Shown: piece by piece, positions 32,800-43,429 of the stretch
How positions within the stretch are numbered: position 1 is the stretch's first letter
Layout of the letters: every line of letters begins with the position of its first letter
Translations under genes and position numbers: made by a program
NCBI GenBank assembly: GCA_029215795.1
Contig: JARDYH010000005.1
Span: 41,794,001-41,858,000, forward strand
Origin: Anniella stebbinsi
Lineage: Eukaryota > Chordata > Lepidosauria > Squamata > Anniellidae
Length of the DNA stretch: 64,000 nucleotides
Reading direction: 5' to 3'
Notes under the pieces: generated by a model
The model's input: the letters and a program-made list of their open reading frames with translations, nothing else
What the model was told of the DNA's origin: nothing
The model's database searches: none

Positions 32800-34290
32800 C
32801 ATTTAATCTAAAAATTCCATAGCCATCAAATGCCTGGACCTATCATTCTGAAATTTCTGACACATATCTACCCCTAACCCATCTACAAAGTGAGCAATGT
32901 TCAGACTTCTAACTTTTAAAATAAAAAAGTTATAGGCGTTTCTTTCCTCATTGTTTCAAAAATTAATTGCCACCACATGCCTGGACCCAGCTTTCGGAAA
33001 TTTTACACACCTATCAAGTGAAGTGTTCCCTGTAATGTGCCCATGTTTCCTGTTTGTATCTTAAAAAATAAAAAAATGGGAGGCGTAACTGTATTTACCC
33101 CACTACTACCCATTTTTCTAAAATTAATTGCCATACAAGGCAAGCACCTACGTTTTTGAAATTTAGCACACATAGTTCCCAAGGTACCTCCTACAATGTG
33201 GCAAAGTTTCATGTGTGTAACTTTAAAAATGACAAAGTTATAGGCATTCCTGGGTATTTATTAAAAAATTAATTGCCACAAAACGCATGCACCAATCTTT
33301 CTGAAATTTCTCACAGATAACTATCCCTAACCAGTCTACAATGTGCCCAAGTTTCCTGTTTGTATCTTCAAAAATAAAAATGTGGGAGGCATAACTGTAT
33401 TTCTCAGTGGGAAAGTGCAATGCAATGATTCCCTATGGGAAAGTGCAATGCAATGATTCCCTATGGGAAAGTACTGTCCAATGAATCCTTATGGGCAAGT
33501 GCTGTCCAATGAATCCCTCATTGTTTCAAAAATTAATTGCCACACCAGGCAAGCACCAATGTTTCTGAAATTTTACACACATATCAAGTGAAGTGTTCCC
33601 TGTAATGTGCCCAAGTTTCCTGTTTGTATCTTCAAAACTAAAAAAATGGGAGGCGTAACTGTATTTACCCCACTACTACCCATTTTTCTAAAATTAATTG
33701 CCACACAAGGCAAGCACCTATGTTTCTGAAATTTTACACACATAGGTCCCAAGGTACCACCTACAATGTGGCAAAGTTTCATGTGTGTAACTTTAAAAAT
33801 GACAAAGTTATAGGTGTTTCTTTCCTCATTGTTTCAAAACTTAATTGCCACACAAGGCAAGCTCCAATGTTTCTGAAATTTCACTCACATATCAAGGCAA
33901 GTGGTATCTGTAATGTGCCCAAGTTTCCTGTTTGTATCTTAAAAAATAAAAAAATGGGAGGCGTAACTGTATTTACCCCACTACTACCCATTTTTCTAAA
34001 ATTAATTGCCACACAAGGCAAGCACCTATGTTTCTGAAATTTCACACACATAGGTCCCAAGGTACCTCCTACAATGTGGCAAAGTTTCATGTTTGTAACT
34101 TTAAAAATGACAAAGTTATAAGCATTCCTGGGTATTTATTAAAAAATTAATTGCCACAAAACGCATGCACCAATCTTTCTGAAATTTCTCACAGATAACT
34201 ATCCCTAACCAGTCTACAATGTCCCCAAGTTTCATCCTTCTATCTTTAAAAATGAAAAAGTTATAGGCGTTTTTGTAAAACAATACTTGG
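32800..34290 (-). repeat. Right-arm units of B5
   Basis: Reverse-complement copies of the left-arm units, e.g. 'AAAATTAATTGCCACACAAG' and 'GTTTCTGAAATTTCACACAC', with about three more units than the left arm. The extra block lies around 33240-33690 and includes the minisatellite at 33409-33520. Confidence 0.85.
33409..33520. repeat. 28-bp minisatellite, four copies, in B5 right arm
   Basis: Units start at 33409, 33437, 33465 and 33493 and read GGGAAAGTGCAATGCAATGA + TTCCCTAT, diverging in copies 3 and 4. There is no counterpart in the left arm. 'CCCTATGGG' echoes the CCCATAG module of other B copies. Confidence 0.9.
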
Positions 34291-34468
34291 CTATGGGAAA
34301 AAGCATTCAAAATGGCGTCCGATCCGGATCGGACCTCATCGGATCGGATCGGATCGGATCGGAGGTTGGTCGGATCGGATCGGATCGGATCGGATTTTCC
34401 CGATTTTGGGTCGGATCGGATTCGGATCGTGGATCGGATCCGATCCGATGCACACCCCTAGAAGAGAC

Positions 34469-34734
34469 CTTTGGAGCTGTGAAACTGTAGCTGATCTGGC
34501 CTTAGATGGCTGGCTGGAAAATACTCAACTATGTGCATCCAATGAATTTGTGTATTGCACAAAATGCTAAAGTGTGCTACTTATCATACAGAAAAATGTG
34601 GACTGAGCTATCCTGTCCATAGTGGGTGGGAAACTTGAAGGCAGAGGAACTGCCTTATCCAAAGCCAGCAGGGCAAAAGTGAGAGAGGAGCAGCAGCCTT
34701 GTCTTTGTTTGTCTCATACTTTTTCTTGTTCTTT

Positions 34735-34768
<34 letters not shown>

Positions 34769-35107
34769 CATCATCATCATCATCATCATCATCACAGCTT
34801 CAAGTGGGGACATTTCTGGGAAGGCACTAATTCCAATGGAGCGAGAACCATTTATGTCTTACATGCTGTGTTCACCTCCAGATTGTGCAGATGCATTAGA
34901 ATAATCTGATCTGGAGGTGACAAAAAACATGCAAGTGCTAGGTTCAGAAATGTCAGCTGGTCTGTAATGCAACCCTGCTGCTGTTGACTGGGGCTGGATG
35001 TATGTAGAGTATTTCCCCAGTACTGGAAGGTCTGTGCTGCTAATTAGTTACATTTCAAAGTCCAATTCAAGGTGCTAGTTTTCCTTTCAATAGTGACATG
35101 GCAGAAA
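34469..35107. other. Unique DNA with (ATT)n(ATC)n microsatellite
   Basis: The microsatellite lies at about 34736-34796. No gene is recognised. Confidence 0.45.
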
Positions 35108-35340
35108 TTAGTTTTATTTATTACATTTATATACCACCCAACAGCTGAAGCTCTCTGGGCGGTTCACAAAAATTAAAAACATCAACAAAACAGTATAAAA
35201 ACACGATATAAAAATTCAGTATAAAAACACAACCAGGGTAAAAAAACCGCGCAGCAATGCAGATTTAAAATACAAATTTAAAATTTTTAAATTTAAAACA
35301 GCAGAGTTAAAAGACTATGATAATAAACTGTTAAAGTATT
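35108..35340 (-). mobile_element. Squamate LINE 3' tail
   Basis: 'TTTATTACATTTATATACCA', 'GCTGAAGCTCTCTGGGCGGT' and 'TCACAAAAATTAAAAACATC', the same terminus as at 30915, followed by AT-rich 'AAAATTTAAAATTTTTAAAT'. Confidence 0.8.
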
Positions 35341-35660
35341 GTGAAAATAAGGTTTGCATTTTACTGTGAATGTGCCTAATTTTGCACTTTCAAACCAATA
35401 TGTGAACCAAAACTCAGTTAACCTTCAAAATTCGCACTTCTCTAAATTCTGCACTGGAGTACTACAATAAGAAAAATGCATACTCAAATGTGTACATTAG
35501 GGGAATGTGCACACAAAACTGCATCTATTCATGAAAGTAATGTTAAAAATTATTAGGAATAGTTCTTGCAACTAATGTGTATATTAGAAAAAAAGTAAAT
35601 GTATGTGTGGAGAGTTGAGCGCAAAAATGCATATGAATTTGAATACGAACAGCAATTATT
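35341..35660. repeat. Interspersed AT-rich repeat, relative of 29786-29950
   Basis: Contains 'AAATGTGTACATTAGGGGAA', 'GAAAAATGCATACTC' and 'CGCAAAAATGCATATGAATT'. Same family as 29786-29950, more decayed. Confidence 0.45.
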
Positions 35661-36978
35661 AGGATTATTTGGGCTGAACCAAGCTTCCAATTGGAAAAAT
35701 GGGAAACCAAAATTGACTGACTCATCCACTCCAACCTTTAAAGCCCTGAATAGTATGAAAACAGGATCTTTCATATGACCATCCCTGTAGGATCACCCAC
35801 TTGCTAAACCTGGTTTGCTCAGATCTTCCAATGGGCCAAACTAGATATGACATAGAAGTTCAATGAACAGGATCTCAAGCAGGTGTTTTAAAAGATAAAA
35901 GCAGTCAAGAGGAGGTATCATATGCTATCTGTATATTTTGCCTTTAAAGGGCAATGATGGCAAAACCCCAAGACACGACAGGGGACATATGTTTTACATA
36001 TTGACTTGTAGTACAGAATCTTGGTACAGAAGCAGGGAAAATAAGCTCTGTCCATTCTAACCATATCTTAACAGGGGAAATTTCCTTGCCCCCACTAATC
36101 ATAGGCAAAGCTACAAAATTGGTCACAGTTACAATGTGTGACGCATCATGAATTCTAAACTATGTAGAAGGCACTAGAAAAGTTGCCATCAGGCAGGGCA
36201 GCCCAGGAAATTCACCCGTTTTTCAGATTTAGGAATCAATCTGTATTTTGAGAAAGACCAATATGCCACCAGATTATTTCTGAATGGGACAATCCCATTA
36301 TTTTAATGTCCTTTTTTCCACCAAGTGTTCCAAGATTTCTTTCCAAATATATCATACGAGCTCTAAATGGGAGCCAGGCAGTACTCTGGCTTTGGGCAGG
36401 CAGCCTGTGCAGTTCCTTTCACTGTATTATTCCTTGACCAAAAATACAATCAGATTGCAATCAGTGGCCTCTCTTTGGAAATAAAACTAGTCATAAAAGG
36501 GATAGAAAGAGCATGAGGTTTTTTTCCCCTTAAAGTTTCAGTGTGGGAGAAACCAAAAGTGACAGTTTTGTACACCCAGGGCTTTGAGTGCTGAGCTCTT
36601 AAAAATCTGGATTTGAATCTCTGTGTATTCCACCATGTCGGTGGTGCTGAATTATGTTGCCACCTCTTTTTTTACTGACAGGTTCCTCATCTGTAGCAGT
36701 TATATGGCAGGAAGGTACAACATAGTCCTTTCCATGCTGTACCTGTTCAATAACTGCACTATTGAATTTGACTGTTGCATATGGATGGGAATTTTGCTTC
36801 GCTTTTTTTCATGAGAATTTAGTAAAATTCAGAAAGTTCTTCATATAGGGGACAGAAAGAATTTGGGATTTAAAATAACTGCATGTGAAACTGAAACTGA
36901 AAGATTTAGTCCTTCCTGCTTACAAGACCCAAGATTCTTCTCTGACTCTCTAGTTTAAAATCTGACTAGAGAAGAATC
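35661..36978. other. Unique DNA with a possible SINE patch
   Basis: Around 36555-36640, 'CTTTGAGTGCTGAGCTCTTA' and 'CTGGATTTGAATCTCTG' resemble a decayed tRNA-like SINE head. No gene is seen. Confidence 0.35.
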
Positions 36979-37533
36979 CTGTCAGAATCAGGCCCATTCT
37001 CCCTCGTGTGGGGGATGGGCTTTCGGAGCTTCAGTCAGAGTCAGAGGCCAAAGAAGAAGGAGAACTGCACCAGACAAGATGAAGCGGGTGGAGGAGATTA
37101 TCCAAGACTCTTCAGGAGTCAACAAGGAATCTTTCCAGGAGTTTATTTCACAGGATGCCCAGGTTCAGAGATTACCCTCCTCCCCTCTGGGAATTCAGTC
37201 TTTCTTAGAGGGGGAGGGAACATTGGAGCTGACAAACCCCAGAGTCTGCCACAGGGGTCAAGCGGGTGGAGTTGAGAGGCGGTGAGAGACGGTCTGTTAG
37301 GTTGGCCACTTGGCAGAGGCTTCACCTTGAAATCCCCCCTTGAAGGAGGGATTCTGTTGCGCACTGTGGGAAACTGTCCATTCAGTTGATAGGCAACTGC
37401 CTTGCTTTGTTAGGCTAATTAACCTTAGAGGATAGCTCCTAGACTTCACACTCCCTTCAGGTGTGAAGAGATGTCTATTTACTGAATAAAGCTTTGTGGA
37501 TTGAACGACAGCCCTCTTTATAGTCTCACATTT
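36979..37533 (+). mobile_element. Possible LTR of an LTR retrotransposon
   Basis: It starts TGTCAGAATCAGGCCC and ends '..TATAGTCTCACA', about 555 bp. Near its 3' end it has AATAAAGC (37484) and pyrimidine-rich sequence, and the flank 'TTTTGGCGGGAGGGCTTGGA' could be primer-binding-site-like. TG...CA termini and a polyadenylation signal fit an LTR. No gag/pol, second LTR or TSD was found, so this is tentative and could be a solo or truncated copy. Confidence 0.4.
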
Positions 37534-37979
37534 TGGCGGGAGGGCTTGGAGTCACGACAAATCCCCAGTTTCTTTCCCATCCTTCCCACCAGCCCCACTC
37601 CATTCCTCTAAGGACTGTCTTCCCATTCCCTTTCAGAACCTGCTGGATATTGGTGGAATTGGCTGGAACTGTTGTCTTGGAGAGGGAAAGAGCTTTCTGA
37701 GTTGGGGCTCATCATTAGCAGTGGCAATTGCTCAGCTTCTTGTCCTCCAGTAATTGATATTCAGATATCACCTCTGAACATGGTTAGGCCTGTCCATTCC
37801 TGCATCTTGTCCTATTTAAAGATATCCTGAAAGGCTTTAAAGCCAAATGCAAAGATGAGTATGTATATCTGAGGTGGAGAATTTGTACTCCCAGGGACTG
37901 CATGCATCCCTCAGCATCCGTAGTTCCTGCAGACTTGCTCTTCCTCTCCAGCCTACCTCTTTGAGAACAGCTTCTGCTG
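37534..37979. other. Unique DNA
   Basis: No gene or known repeat is recognised. Confidence 0.4.
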
Positions 37980-37982
37980 CGT

Positions 37983-38031
<49 letters not shown>

Positions 38032-38058
38032 GAGTGGAATGGAATGGAATGGAATGGG
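37980..38058. repeat. (GT)n(GA)n microsatellite plus GGAAT repeats
   Basis: (GT)~14, then (GA)~11, then GGAAT repeated four times (TGGAATGGAATGGAATGG). The GGAAT part resembles a short pericentromere-type pentamer but is only four units. Confidence 0.92.
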
Positions 38059-38283
38059 GGAGAAGTGATGGGATGGAACAAAGAGAAAGAGCAATGAAAT
38101 CCAGCAATATTGTCCACTTTGCCCATTTTGAGCTCTGGCTCCACCTCTTATCAACTTTTCCTGTGGGTCAACAACCCTTCCTAGGTAAAAGGCACCCCAT
38201 CCTGGACATACCTGATCTTCGATCTCCAGTGCTTTCTCTCCATGCCCAAAAAAACCATAAACAGTATTTCCTTCTAGCACACA

Positions 38284-38414
38284 GGACCGATCTACACCAA
38301 GCAGGATACAGCCCTTTGAAAACATTTTGAAAACTGTATATGGAGTGTGTCCTGGGCCCCAACAGTTGTCACTACTGTTATAAACCATTTTAAAGCAGTA
38401 GTGTAGGTCCTGCC
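38284..38414. mobile_element. Family C palindromic element, copy C4
   Basis: It runs from 'GACCGATCTACACCAAGCAG' to 'GTGTAGGTCCTGCC'. It contains 'GTGTCCTGGGCCCCAACAG' and 'TTGTCACTACTGTTATAAAC'. Flanks AGCACACA and ACAATCAA do not form a clear TSD. Confidence 0.78.
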
Positions 38415-40120
38415 ACAATCAAGGATGCAATACCAGCTTTTATTCATATTTTTAGCCTACAGACCGTAATGCCAGGGACTAAACCTTAGGAGAGGCATTT
38501 CAACCTTTCAGAATGGTGGCAAAAAACTCCACAAAATGCAAGAAACCAGCAAAAGATTGGGGAAAGTGGTTGAGGCCAGGGGAAGAGGGCATGGCCTTTC
38601 GGGGAAGCCTGGAGGGCAAGAGGACTGGATTTGTCCCCCAAGGCCTGAGGCGGTAACCCATCTCCCCACCCATACCCCACACGCTCTTCCACAGGTCATC
38701 TCATGAATTAGCTTTTACTTCTGTCTCTCCCTCCACTCTCTCTTCCCCCTTAAACAGACCCTGCAGAAGATCCTCATGCTGTTGAAAGGCAAGCTTGCTC
38801 GTTTAAACAAAAATAATCCTTATTTTTAAACATCAACATCAGAGGATTAGCTCCTTCTTCACTTTAAATCTTGTCCATGCTGCCAACTCAACTCAAAGGG
38901 AGCTGTCTTCTGATTTGACTGACCACAGCCAGCTGCCAATTCCCTCCCCTAGCAGCAGGGCCCCCTGCAAAAGAGAAAAGCAAAGAAAAGCATTATAGGA
39001 TTGCTTCTAGCAATCTGGCTTTATATTTCTGTTTATTAACCCCAGCAAAATGGTGGGCTACAATAGCTGCTGCTTTTACTATTTAACTTTTATTCCTTGC
39101 CAAAATAGGCTTGGTGCTGAGCAAAGAACACACAAAATGACAATCCAAGGGACCAGTTTGTTTACTTTTAATGACAGCTAAGACTGAATGCATGGAAGCA
39201 GCAGCCATCTGATGTACCCCTATATGCAAAGATCCTGATTTACTTCTAAAGTAATCAGGTCCATAAACTAAAATAATCAGCTCCACCTTTTTATGGACAG
39301 AAGCACTGTGCACTTCGTAGCTGCAGACCAACCTGAAATTAAAAAGGTGGCAAACTCATACGAGGGTCCTTGTTGAATAGAATGTAAAATTCCACCATAT
39401 GTATCTTCCCTCATAACAGTAACATTGCATGGGGGAGGGGAGTTAAATTCTCTTCTATTTGCAACTCTTAAAAACCCCTTGGAGTTTAGCAATTTGATTC
39501 CTTCTGTACACAACCAAAAATGTGTTTCAGAAGTGTTTGCAGTATGTATCTGTAAATACTACAAGAGGAATTCTGCCCATTTTCCTGGCTCCAGCTGAGG
39601 GATTTCCATGGAAAAATCGCTTTTCCTTTCAGATTTTGGCTTCCCTTATTAGAGTTACCTTGCTCACTTCTATTCTAGGCCCTGGATATCAATTCCAGAT
39701 TTGGGATATTTCCAGCCATGCGTACTGCTTCGTTTATGGTGGAAATGCATCACAAAATGTTAGTCTTAAGGGAAGGGAGTATAAACAGTAGCTCTCCTAG
39801 TACATGTGTATTTTTCTTCAAATAACAATTCATCATATGTTTTGTTGTCCTAAAATATCAATAAACAATTAGGGATCATCCTGGATGGATTATGAGGAAA
39901 TTTGCCCCTTCCCATTTTACAAAATTGCATTTCAGAAGGAATATGGTGCCATCTTAAGACCTATTTGGGCCTTCACCCTCATTCATTAAGAAGGAGAATA
40001 GAGTAGGCCCCTTTTGTTACATCTCTGTTGCCCAAGCACATTGCCTTATTTCCATTGGTGTGTGTGTGTGTGTGTGTCTGTGTGTCTAAAGTGAGGACCT
40101 CCTCTACACTGGTAGACCAG
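38415..40120. other. Unique DNA with a (GT)n run
   Basis: (GT)n at about 40057-40087. The three overlapping minus-strand frames at 38486-38699 share the same GC-rich sequence and match nothing. No gene is recognised. Confidence 0.4.
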
Positions 40121-40316
40121 TGAAGGCTGGTAGCTCCAATTTCAGTGGAGCTGGGTTTCAGCCGGAACTCTAAAGGAGCTAGCCAAGGTTCTGAACCTAT
40201 TTTTGGGGTAGGGTTAAGCACTTGGATAGCTCCTTTAGAGTTCTGGCTGGTTCTAATTGAAACCCAGCATGGATTCACAGCCTCACCAAAACTGGAGCCA
40301 TCAGCCTCCACAGATG
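40121..40316. mobile_element. Palindromic element H
   Basis: The left arm 'GTTTCAGCCGGAACTCTAAA', 'GGAGCTAGCCAAG' pairs with the right arm 'CTTGGATAGCTCCTTTAGAG', 'TTCTGGCTGG'. The outer part 'GGTAGCTCCAATTTCAGTGG' pairs loosely with 'CTCACCAAAACTGGAGCCAT'. The loop spans about 40190-40220. It is a DNA-transposon-like foldback; no TSD determined. Confidence 0.65.
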
Positions 40317-40664
40317 TAGTTTCCCCTTGCAATTCAGAACCTTCATTGTGCAATTTGGTGATAGGTATATGAGAAGGCAATGTGAATTGTACTTTTATTG
40401 TACACCACAGTGAACACTCATTTGGTTGGATCCAGCGTTGTGGTTCTGCTGTGTCCTCTTCTCCCCAGTGGACCTCCTATGTGGCCACAAAATCTACTCC
40501 AGAAGGTCCCCATCCCTCTGGGGCAGTTTTGTATGGCTGCAGAAGGAAAGGATGCAGAAGTCCCATTCTACTGGTGGTATCCTTCTGTTGGTGGAACCAT
40601 CATGCTAGATCCATCCTATTGAGTGGAAAGGCAATATATTTATACACCCTAAATGTATGCATAC

Positions 40665-40960
40665 TAGGGCTGTGCACCATTTCAGATCCAGATCCAAATT
40701 CTGAGTCAAAGTGGGTTAATTAGAACCAAATCAGTGTGGGTCTGGATCGGTCTGAAGTGGTCCAAAGCAGGTTGGATCAATCCAAATTGCTTTGGACTGC
40801 TTTGGACCAATCAGGACAATCCAGAAGCCCACACTTTCCTGGGTGCCCACCAAGCAGCTATCCCCACTTTTGCCCTCCCGGATGTGCTCAGTGAGTGTGC
40901 GAGCTGCCTGCTGAGCTGCACAATCCCTCTGCTCCTTACCTGGACCCGTTGTGAGCACCC
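40665..40960 (+). mobile_element. Truncated family B element, copy B9
   Basis: It begins TAGGGCTGTGCACCATTTCA with subterminal 'CAGATCCAGATCC' and later 'GGTCTGGATCGGTCTG', then a GC-richer segment with CCTTACCTGG near 40935. No right terminus or TSD was found, so it is 3'-truncated. Confidence 0.6.
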
Positions 40961-41619
40961 GCAACCATCCACCTGTAATGTTGCATATATGACTGCCTTA
41001 CTGTTTGAGAGATCAAATATGAATGTGTATTTTTAGTTTCAGTGTCTCTCAATATATGCATGTCTAAATGTATATTCTCTGAGCCGAGAACTATGTCAGA
41101 AGTTTCGGGAAGTGCCCAAGCCTGTGAATAACTAAGTTCCAATCTTCATATTAATTGAAGAGGTATGGATCAAATTGGTTAATATGGAATTCACAAACAT
41201 CTTAATGCCCTAACATTTTTGTTTTGGTGTGCACTAGAATACACTAGATTCCCTTCTGTCTCCTCCGTAACTGTTGAACGTATTGGAGTTGCATCTTTTA
41301 ATAAGGACAACTGATTGCATGGTGAGGCTAAACACTGATTCTATTAAACATGCTTGAGTTTTAAAAGACACAAACCACTACAGTTTATGAATACATAAAG
41401 GTTATAAATAAAGAACTGTTATGATCAATTTATAAATTATGTGCTTCAGACAGAAGCCAGTGGAGGACCAATGGGAGCAAAATCCATGAATACAATATAA
41501 GGCAAATGGTGAAGACTCTATAGCAAATTTTAACTGCACGTGTATATGTGGGGGTATCCTCAGTGTGAGAGCATTGGATGTTAATAACACTGCCCATGTT
41601 TTCATCTGTGAAATATTAA
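40961..41619. other. AT-rich unique DNA
   Basis: No gene or recognised repeat. Confidence 0.4.
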
Positions 41620-41935
41620 AGGGTATTTATTTATTTATATTTTATTTATTTCATCTCTATACTTCCCAATAGTTGATGCTGTCTGGGCAGTTCACAATAA
41701 TTCACAAGATGAAATACAACATGGCAATGTAAATGCAGAAAATGAAAGCAGCAGCAACAACAACAACAACAACAATTTAAACAGCTAAATTGTTCAAACA
41801 GCTGGCATCAGTGCCCCATCAACATGCCATTAAATGCCTGGGAGTACAGAACAGTCTTAACCTGGTGCTGAAAAGATGACAGTGTTGGTGCTAGGCAGGC
41901 CTCATTTTCAAATGAAGCCACCACTATTGCTTTTG
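41620..41935 (-). mobile_element. Squamate LINE 3' region
   Basis: 'TTATTTCATCTCTATACTTC', 'GATGCTGTCTGGGCAGTTCA', a (CAA)n run at 41753-41775, then 'ATTAAATGCCTGGGAGTACA'. It is a diverged copy of the tail at 30915 with more upstream sequence. The AAATGCCTGGGAGTA text is what the A2 spacer resembles. Confidence 0.6.
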
Positions 41936-42963
41936 GCTCATGACGGGCAGAGCAAATCAAAAGTAGTGGGGGAAGAAGAACCTAAGGCCGAGAAACAACT
42001 GGGCCAGAAGCTGTGTGTGTGTGTGTGTCGGGTGGGGTGGGGTAGGGGTGTGTTGGGGAGAAAACAGGGCATTGAATCTGGTGGAATCAGAGCCTTCCCC
42101 CCTTGATCCACCCCTGGAATGTCCTCTTTTGCTATCAGTGGAGCAGCAATGGAATGGAGGTTTCTGTGCCCACAACAGTGAGGGCTGCGAGGTCAGACAA
42201 TCTTGTTTCCTCATGGAGAGGAAGGTCTGCTAAATCCCATGGCTCTGGGACAGTCTCCAGGAGACCGTAGGATTGCATCCGTAAGCTACCAACCAACCAA
42301 TGCATATGTCTGGCTATCAAGTTGTTGATCTATGGTTGCTCAATTAATACAAGCCCACAAATATTGCTGTATTTCAGTACATGGGACGTTTTGTGGATAA
42401 AAGCACCTCTCTTCCAAGATAATGCACAGATCATTGATTGTCTAGGAAATCACCTCAAATGCATTACCTGTATTACCACAGGCTTTAGTTTTAAAGCGCA
42501 CAATCTGTGATTATTTCATTTATCTACTGCTTTTCTCAATCATGACCTTCAGTCTTAATAATGATGGAAGGAAGGCCTACAGGAAGGAAGCAAGAGCCTG
42601 GCTCAGCTGCATAAAACAATCTACAATGACACCTGGGCCTAAAAATCCCATGGACAAAATGCCATGCTTTCTGTTGTGTATGCTCAATAGTTATCAGCAT
42701 GGCCTTCATAAACAATACACATTCTTTAGATTTCCTATGTTCAGAAACAGCAAGAACAATTTTCAGCACATTCTTATGCATGTCCACTCAGAACTCGAAG
42801 TAAATCCAATTAACGTCAGTTGGGTTTACTCCCAGGTAAGTAGCTATAGGATTGCAGCCTATATTTCCTATGAATAAGTGATCAAAGTTACCAGGATACA
42901 ATAAATCTCCCTTTTAAGTTTTTGTATGCTTATTATTAACATTTTCCCTTCTCAGATATCAGA
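41936..42963. other. Unique DNA with one short interspersed repeat
   Basis: (GT)n at about 42012-42028. At 42785-42865, 'GTAAATCCAATTAACGTCAG', 'TTGGGTTTACTCCCAGGTAA' and 'AGGATTGCAGCC' form a common squamate interspersed repeat also seen at 27565. No gene is seen. Confidence 0.45.
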
Positions 42964-43069
42964 CAGCCTACTGCTTTAAAATGGTTTATAACAGCTTTAA
43001 AGCGGTTAATATTATTAACTGGTGTAAAACTGTTATAAACCATTTTAAAGCATTTGTGTAGATAGGCTC
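42964..43069. mobile_element. Family C-like small palindrome, copy C7
   Basis: 'CTGCTTTAAAATGGTTTATA' pairs with 'TATAAACCATTTTAAAGCAT'. It ends 'GTGTAGATAGGCTC', as C3 does. The element lacks the GGGCCCCAAC centre. Element D1 is inserted at its right border. Confidence 0.65.
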
Positions 43070-43071
43070 AG

Positions 43072-43421
43072 GTCCCCTCTACAAGGATTCGCTTTTGCGC
43101 CTGGTTAGGCGATTATGCGCATAATCGCTAAACCGCATTTACGCCTAATACCTCTGCACAAGAGGCAGCGAGAGGCGGCGAAGCGCATTAACGGATGACC
43201 AAAATGCACTTTACAAGTCGTTAATGCGCATAAGCGCTTGTTCACATAGTCAAAATGCGCTTTAACGGACAGAGCAAAATAAAACTCGCTGTTTAACGGG
43301 CATTCGATAATGCGCATAATCGGAGAGATAATGCGCCTCTATGCCCGATTTGCGCTCCGTTCTTGTAGAGGTAAATTTTTTTAAGCGCCTTGAAAGAGCT
43401 TTAAACCTCTCTTGTAGAGGC
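43072..43421. mobile_element. Family D palindromic element, copy D1 (350 bp)
   Basis: It starts GTCCCCTCTACAAGGATTCG and ends 'CTCTCTTGTAGAGGC', with TSD AGGCTCAG / AGCCTCAG (7 of 8). The interior is full of short GCGC-centred inverted repeats: 'GATTATGCGCATAATCG', 'TTAATGCGCATAAGCGC', 'GATAATGCGCATAATCGG'. It has unusually many CpGs for this AT-rich neighbourhood. An 8-bp TSD suggests a hAT-like element. Confidence 0.8.
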
Positions 43422-43429
43422 AGCCTCAG

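Larger units (their letters stand above)
31297..34460 (-). mobile_element. Giant foldback hAT-like element B5 (3,164 bp)
   Basis: Left end TAGGGATGTGCACTGACCCC, right end 'CGATGCACACCCCTA', exact TSD GAAGAGAC at 31289-31296 and 34461-34468. Ends match those of B1 in reverse orientation. The body is two long inverted arms (31297-32644 and 32667-34460) around a 22-nt loop at 32645-32666. Each arm has, from outside in, a GGATC/GATCG array, a set of ~150-bp repeat units, and a ~100-bp GC-richer stem near the centre. The right arm is ~446 bp longer, owing to extra units and a 28-bp minisatellite. Recurrent ~69-codon frames are copies of the repeat unit, not genes. Confidence 0.95.

Noticed and set aside
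31655..34090. Repeated ~69-codon frames (MKLCHIVGGTLGPMC..) on both strands
   Set aside because: They are translations of the B5 arm unit; they appear because the unit is repeated and inverted, with no codon-level constraint visible.
31313..34446. GGATC/GATC arrays as a restriction or Dam-type signal, or CRISPR-like array
   Set aside because: The units are 5-10 bp, inverted between arms and inside a TSD-flanked transposon. No spacers of uniform length, and the genome is vertebrate.
38035..38058. GGAAT pentamers as pericentromeric satellite
   Set aside because: Only four units next to a dinucleotide microsatellite.
37837..38418. 193-codon minus-strand open frame
   Set aside because: It passes through the (GT)n(GA)n microsatellite and element C4; the His-Thr run is the microsatellite translated.
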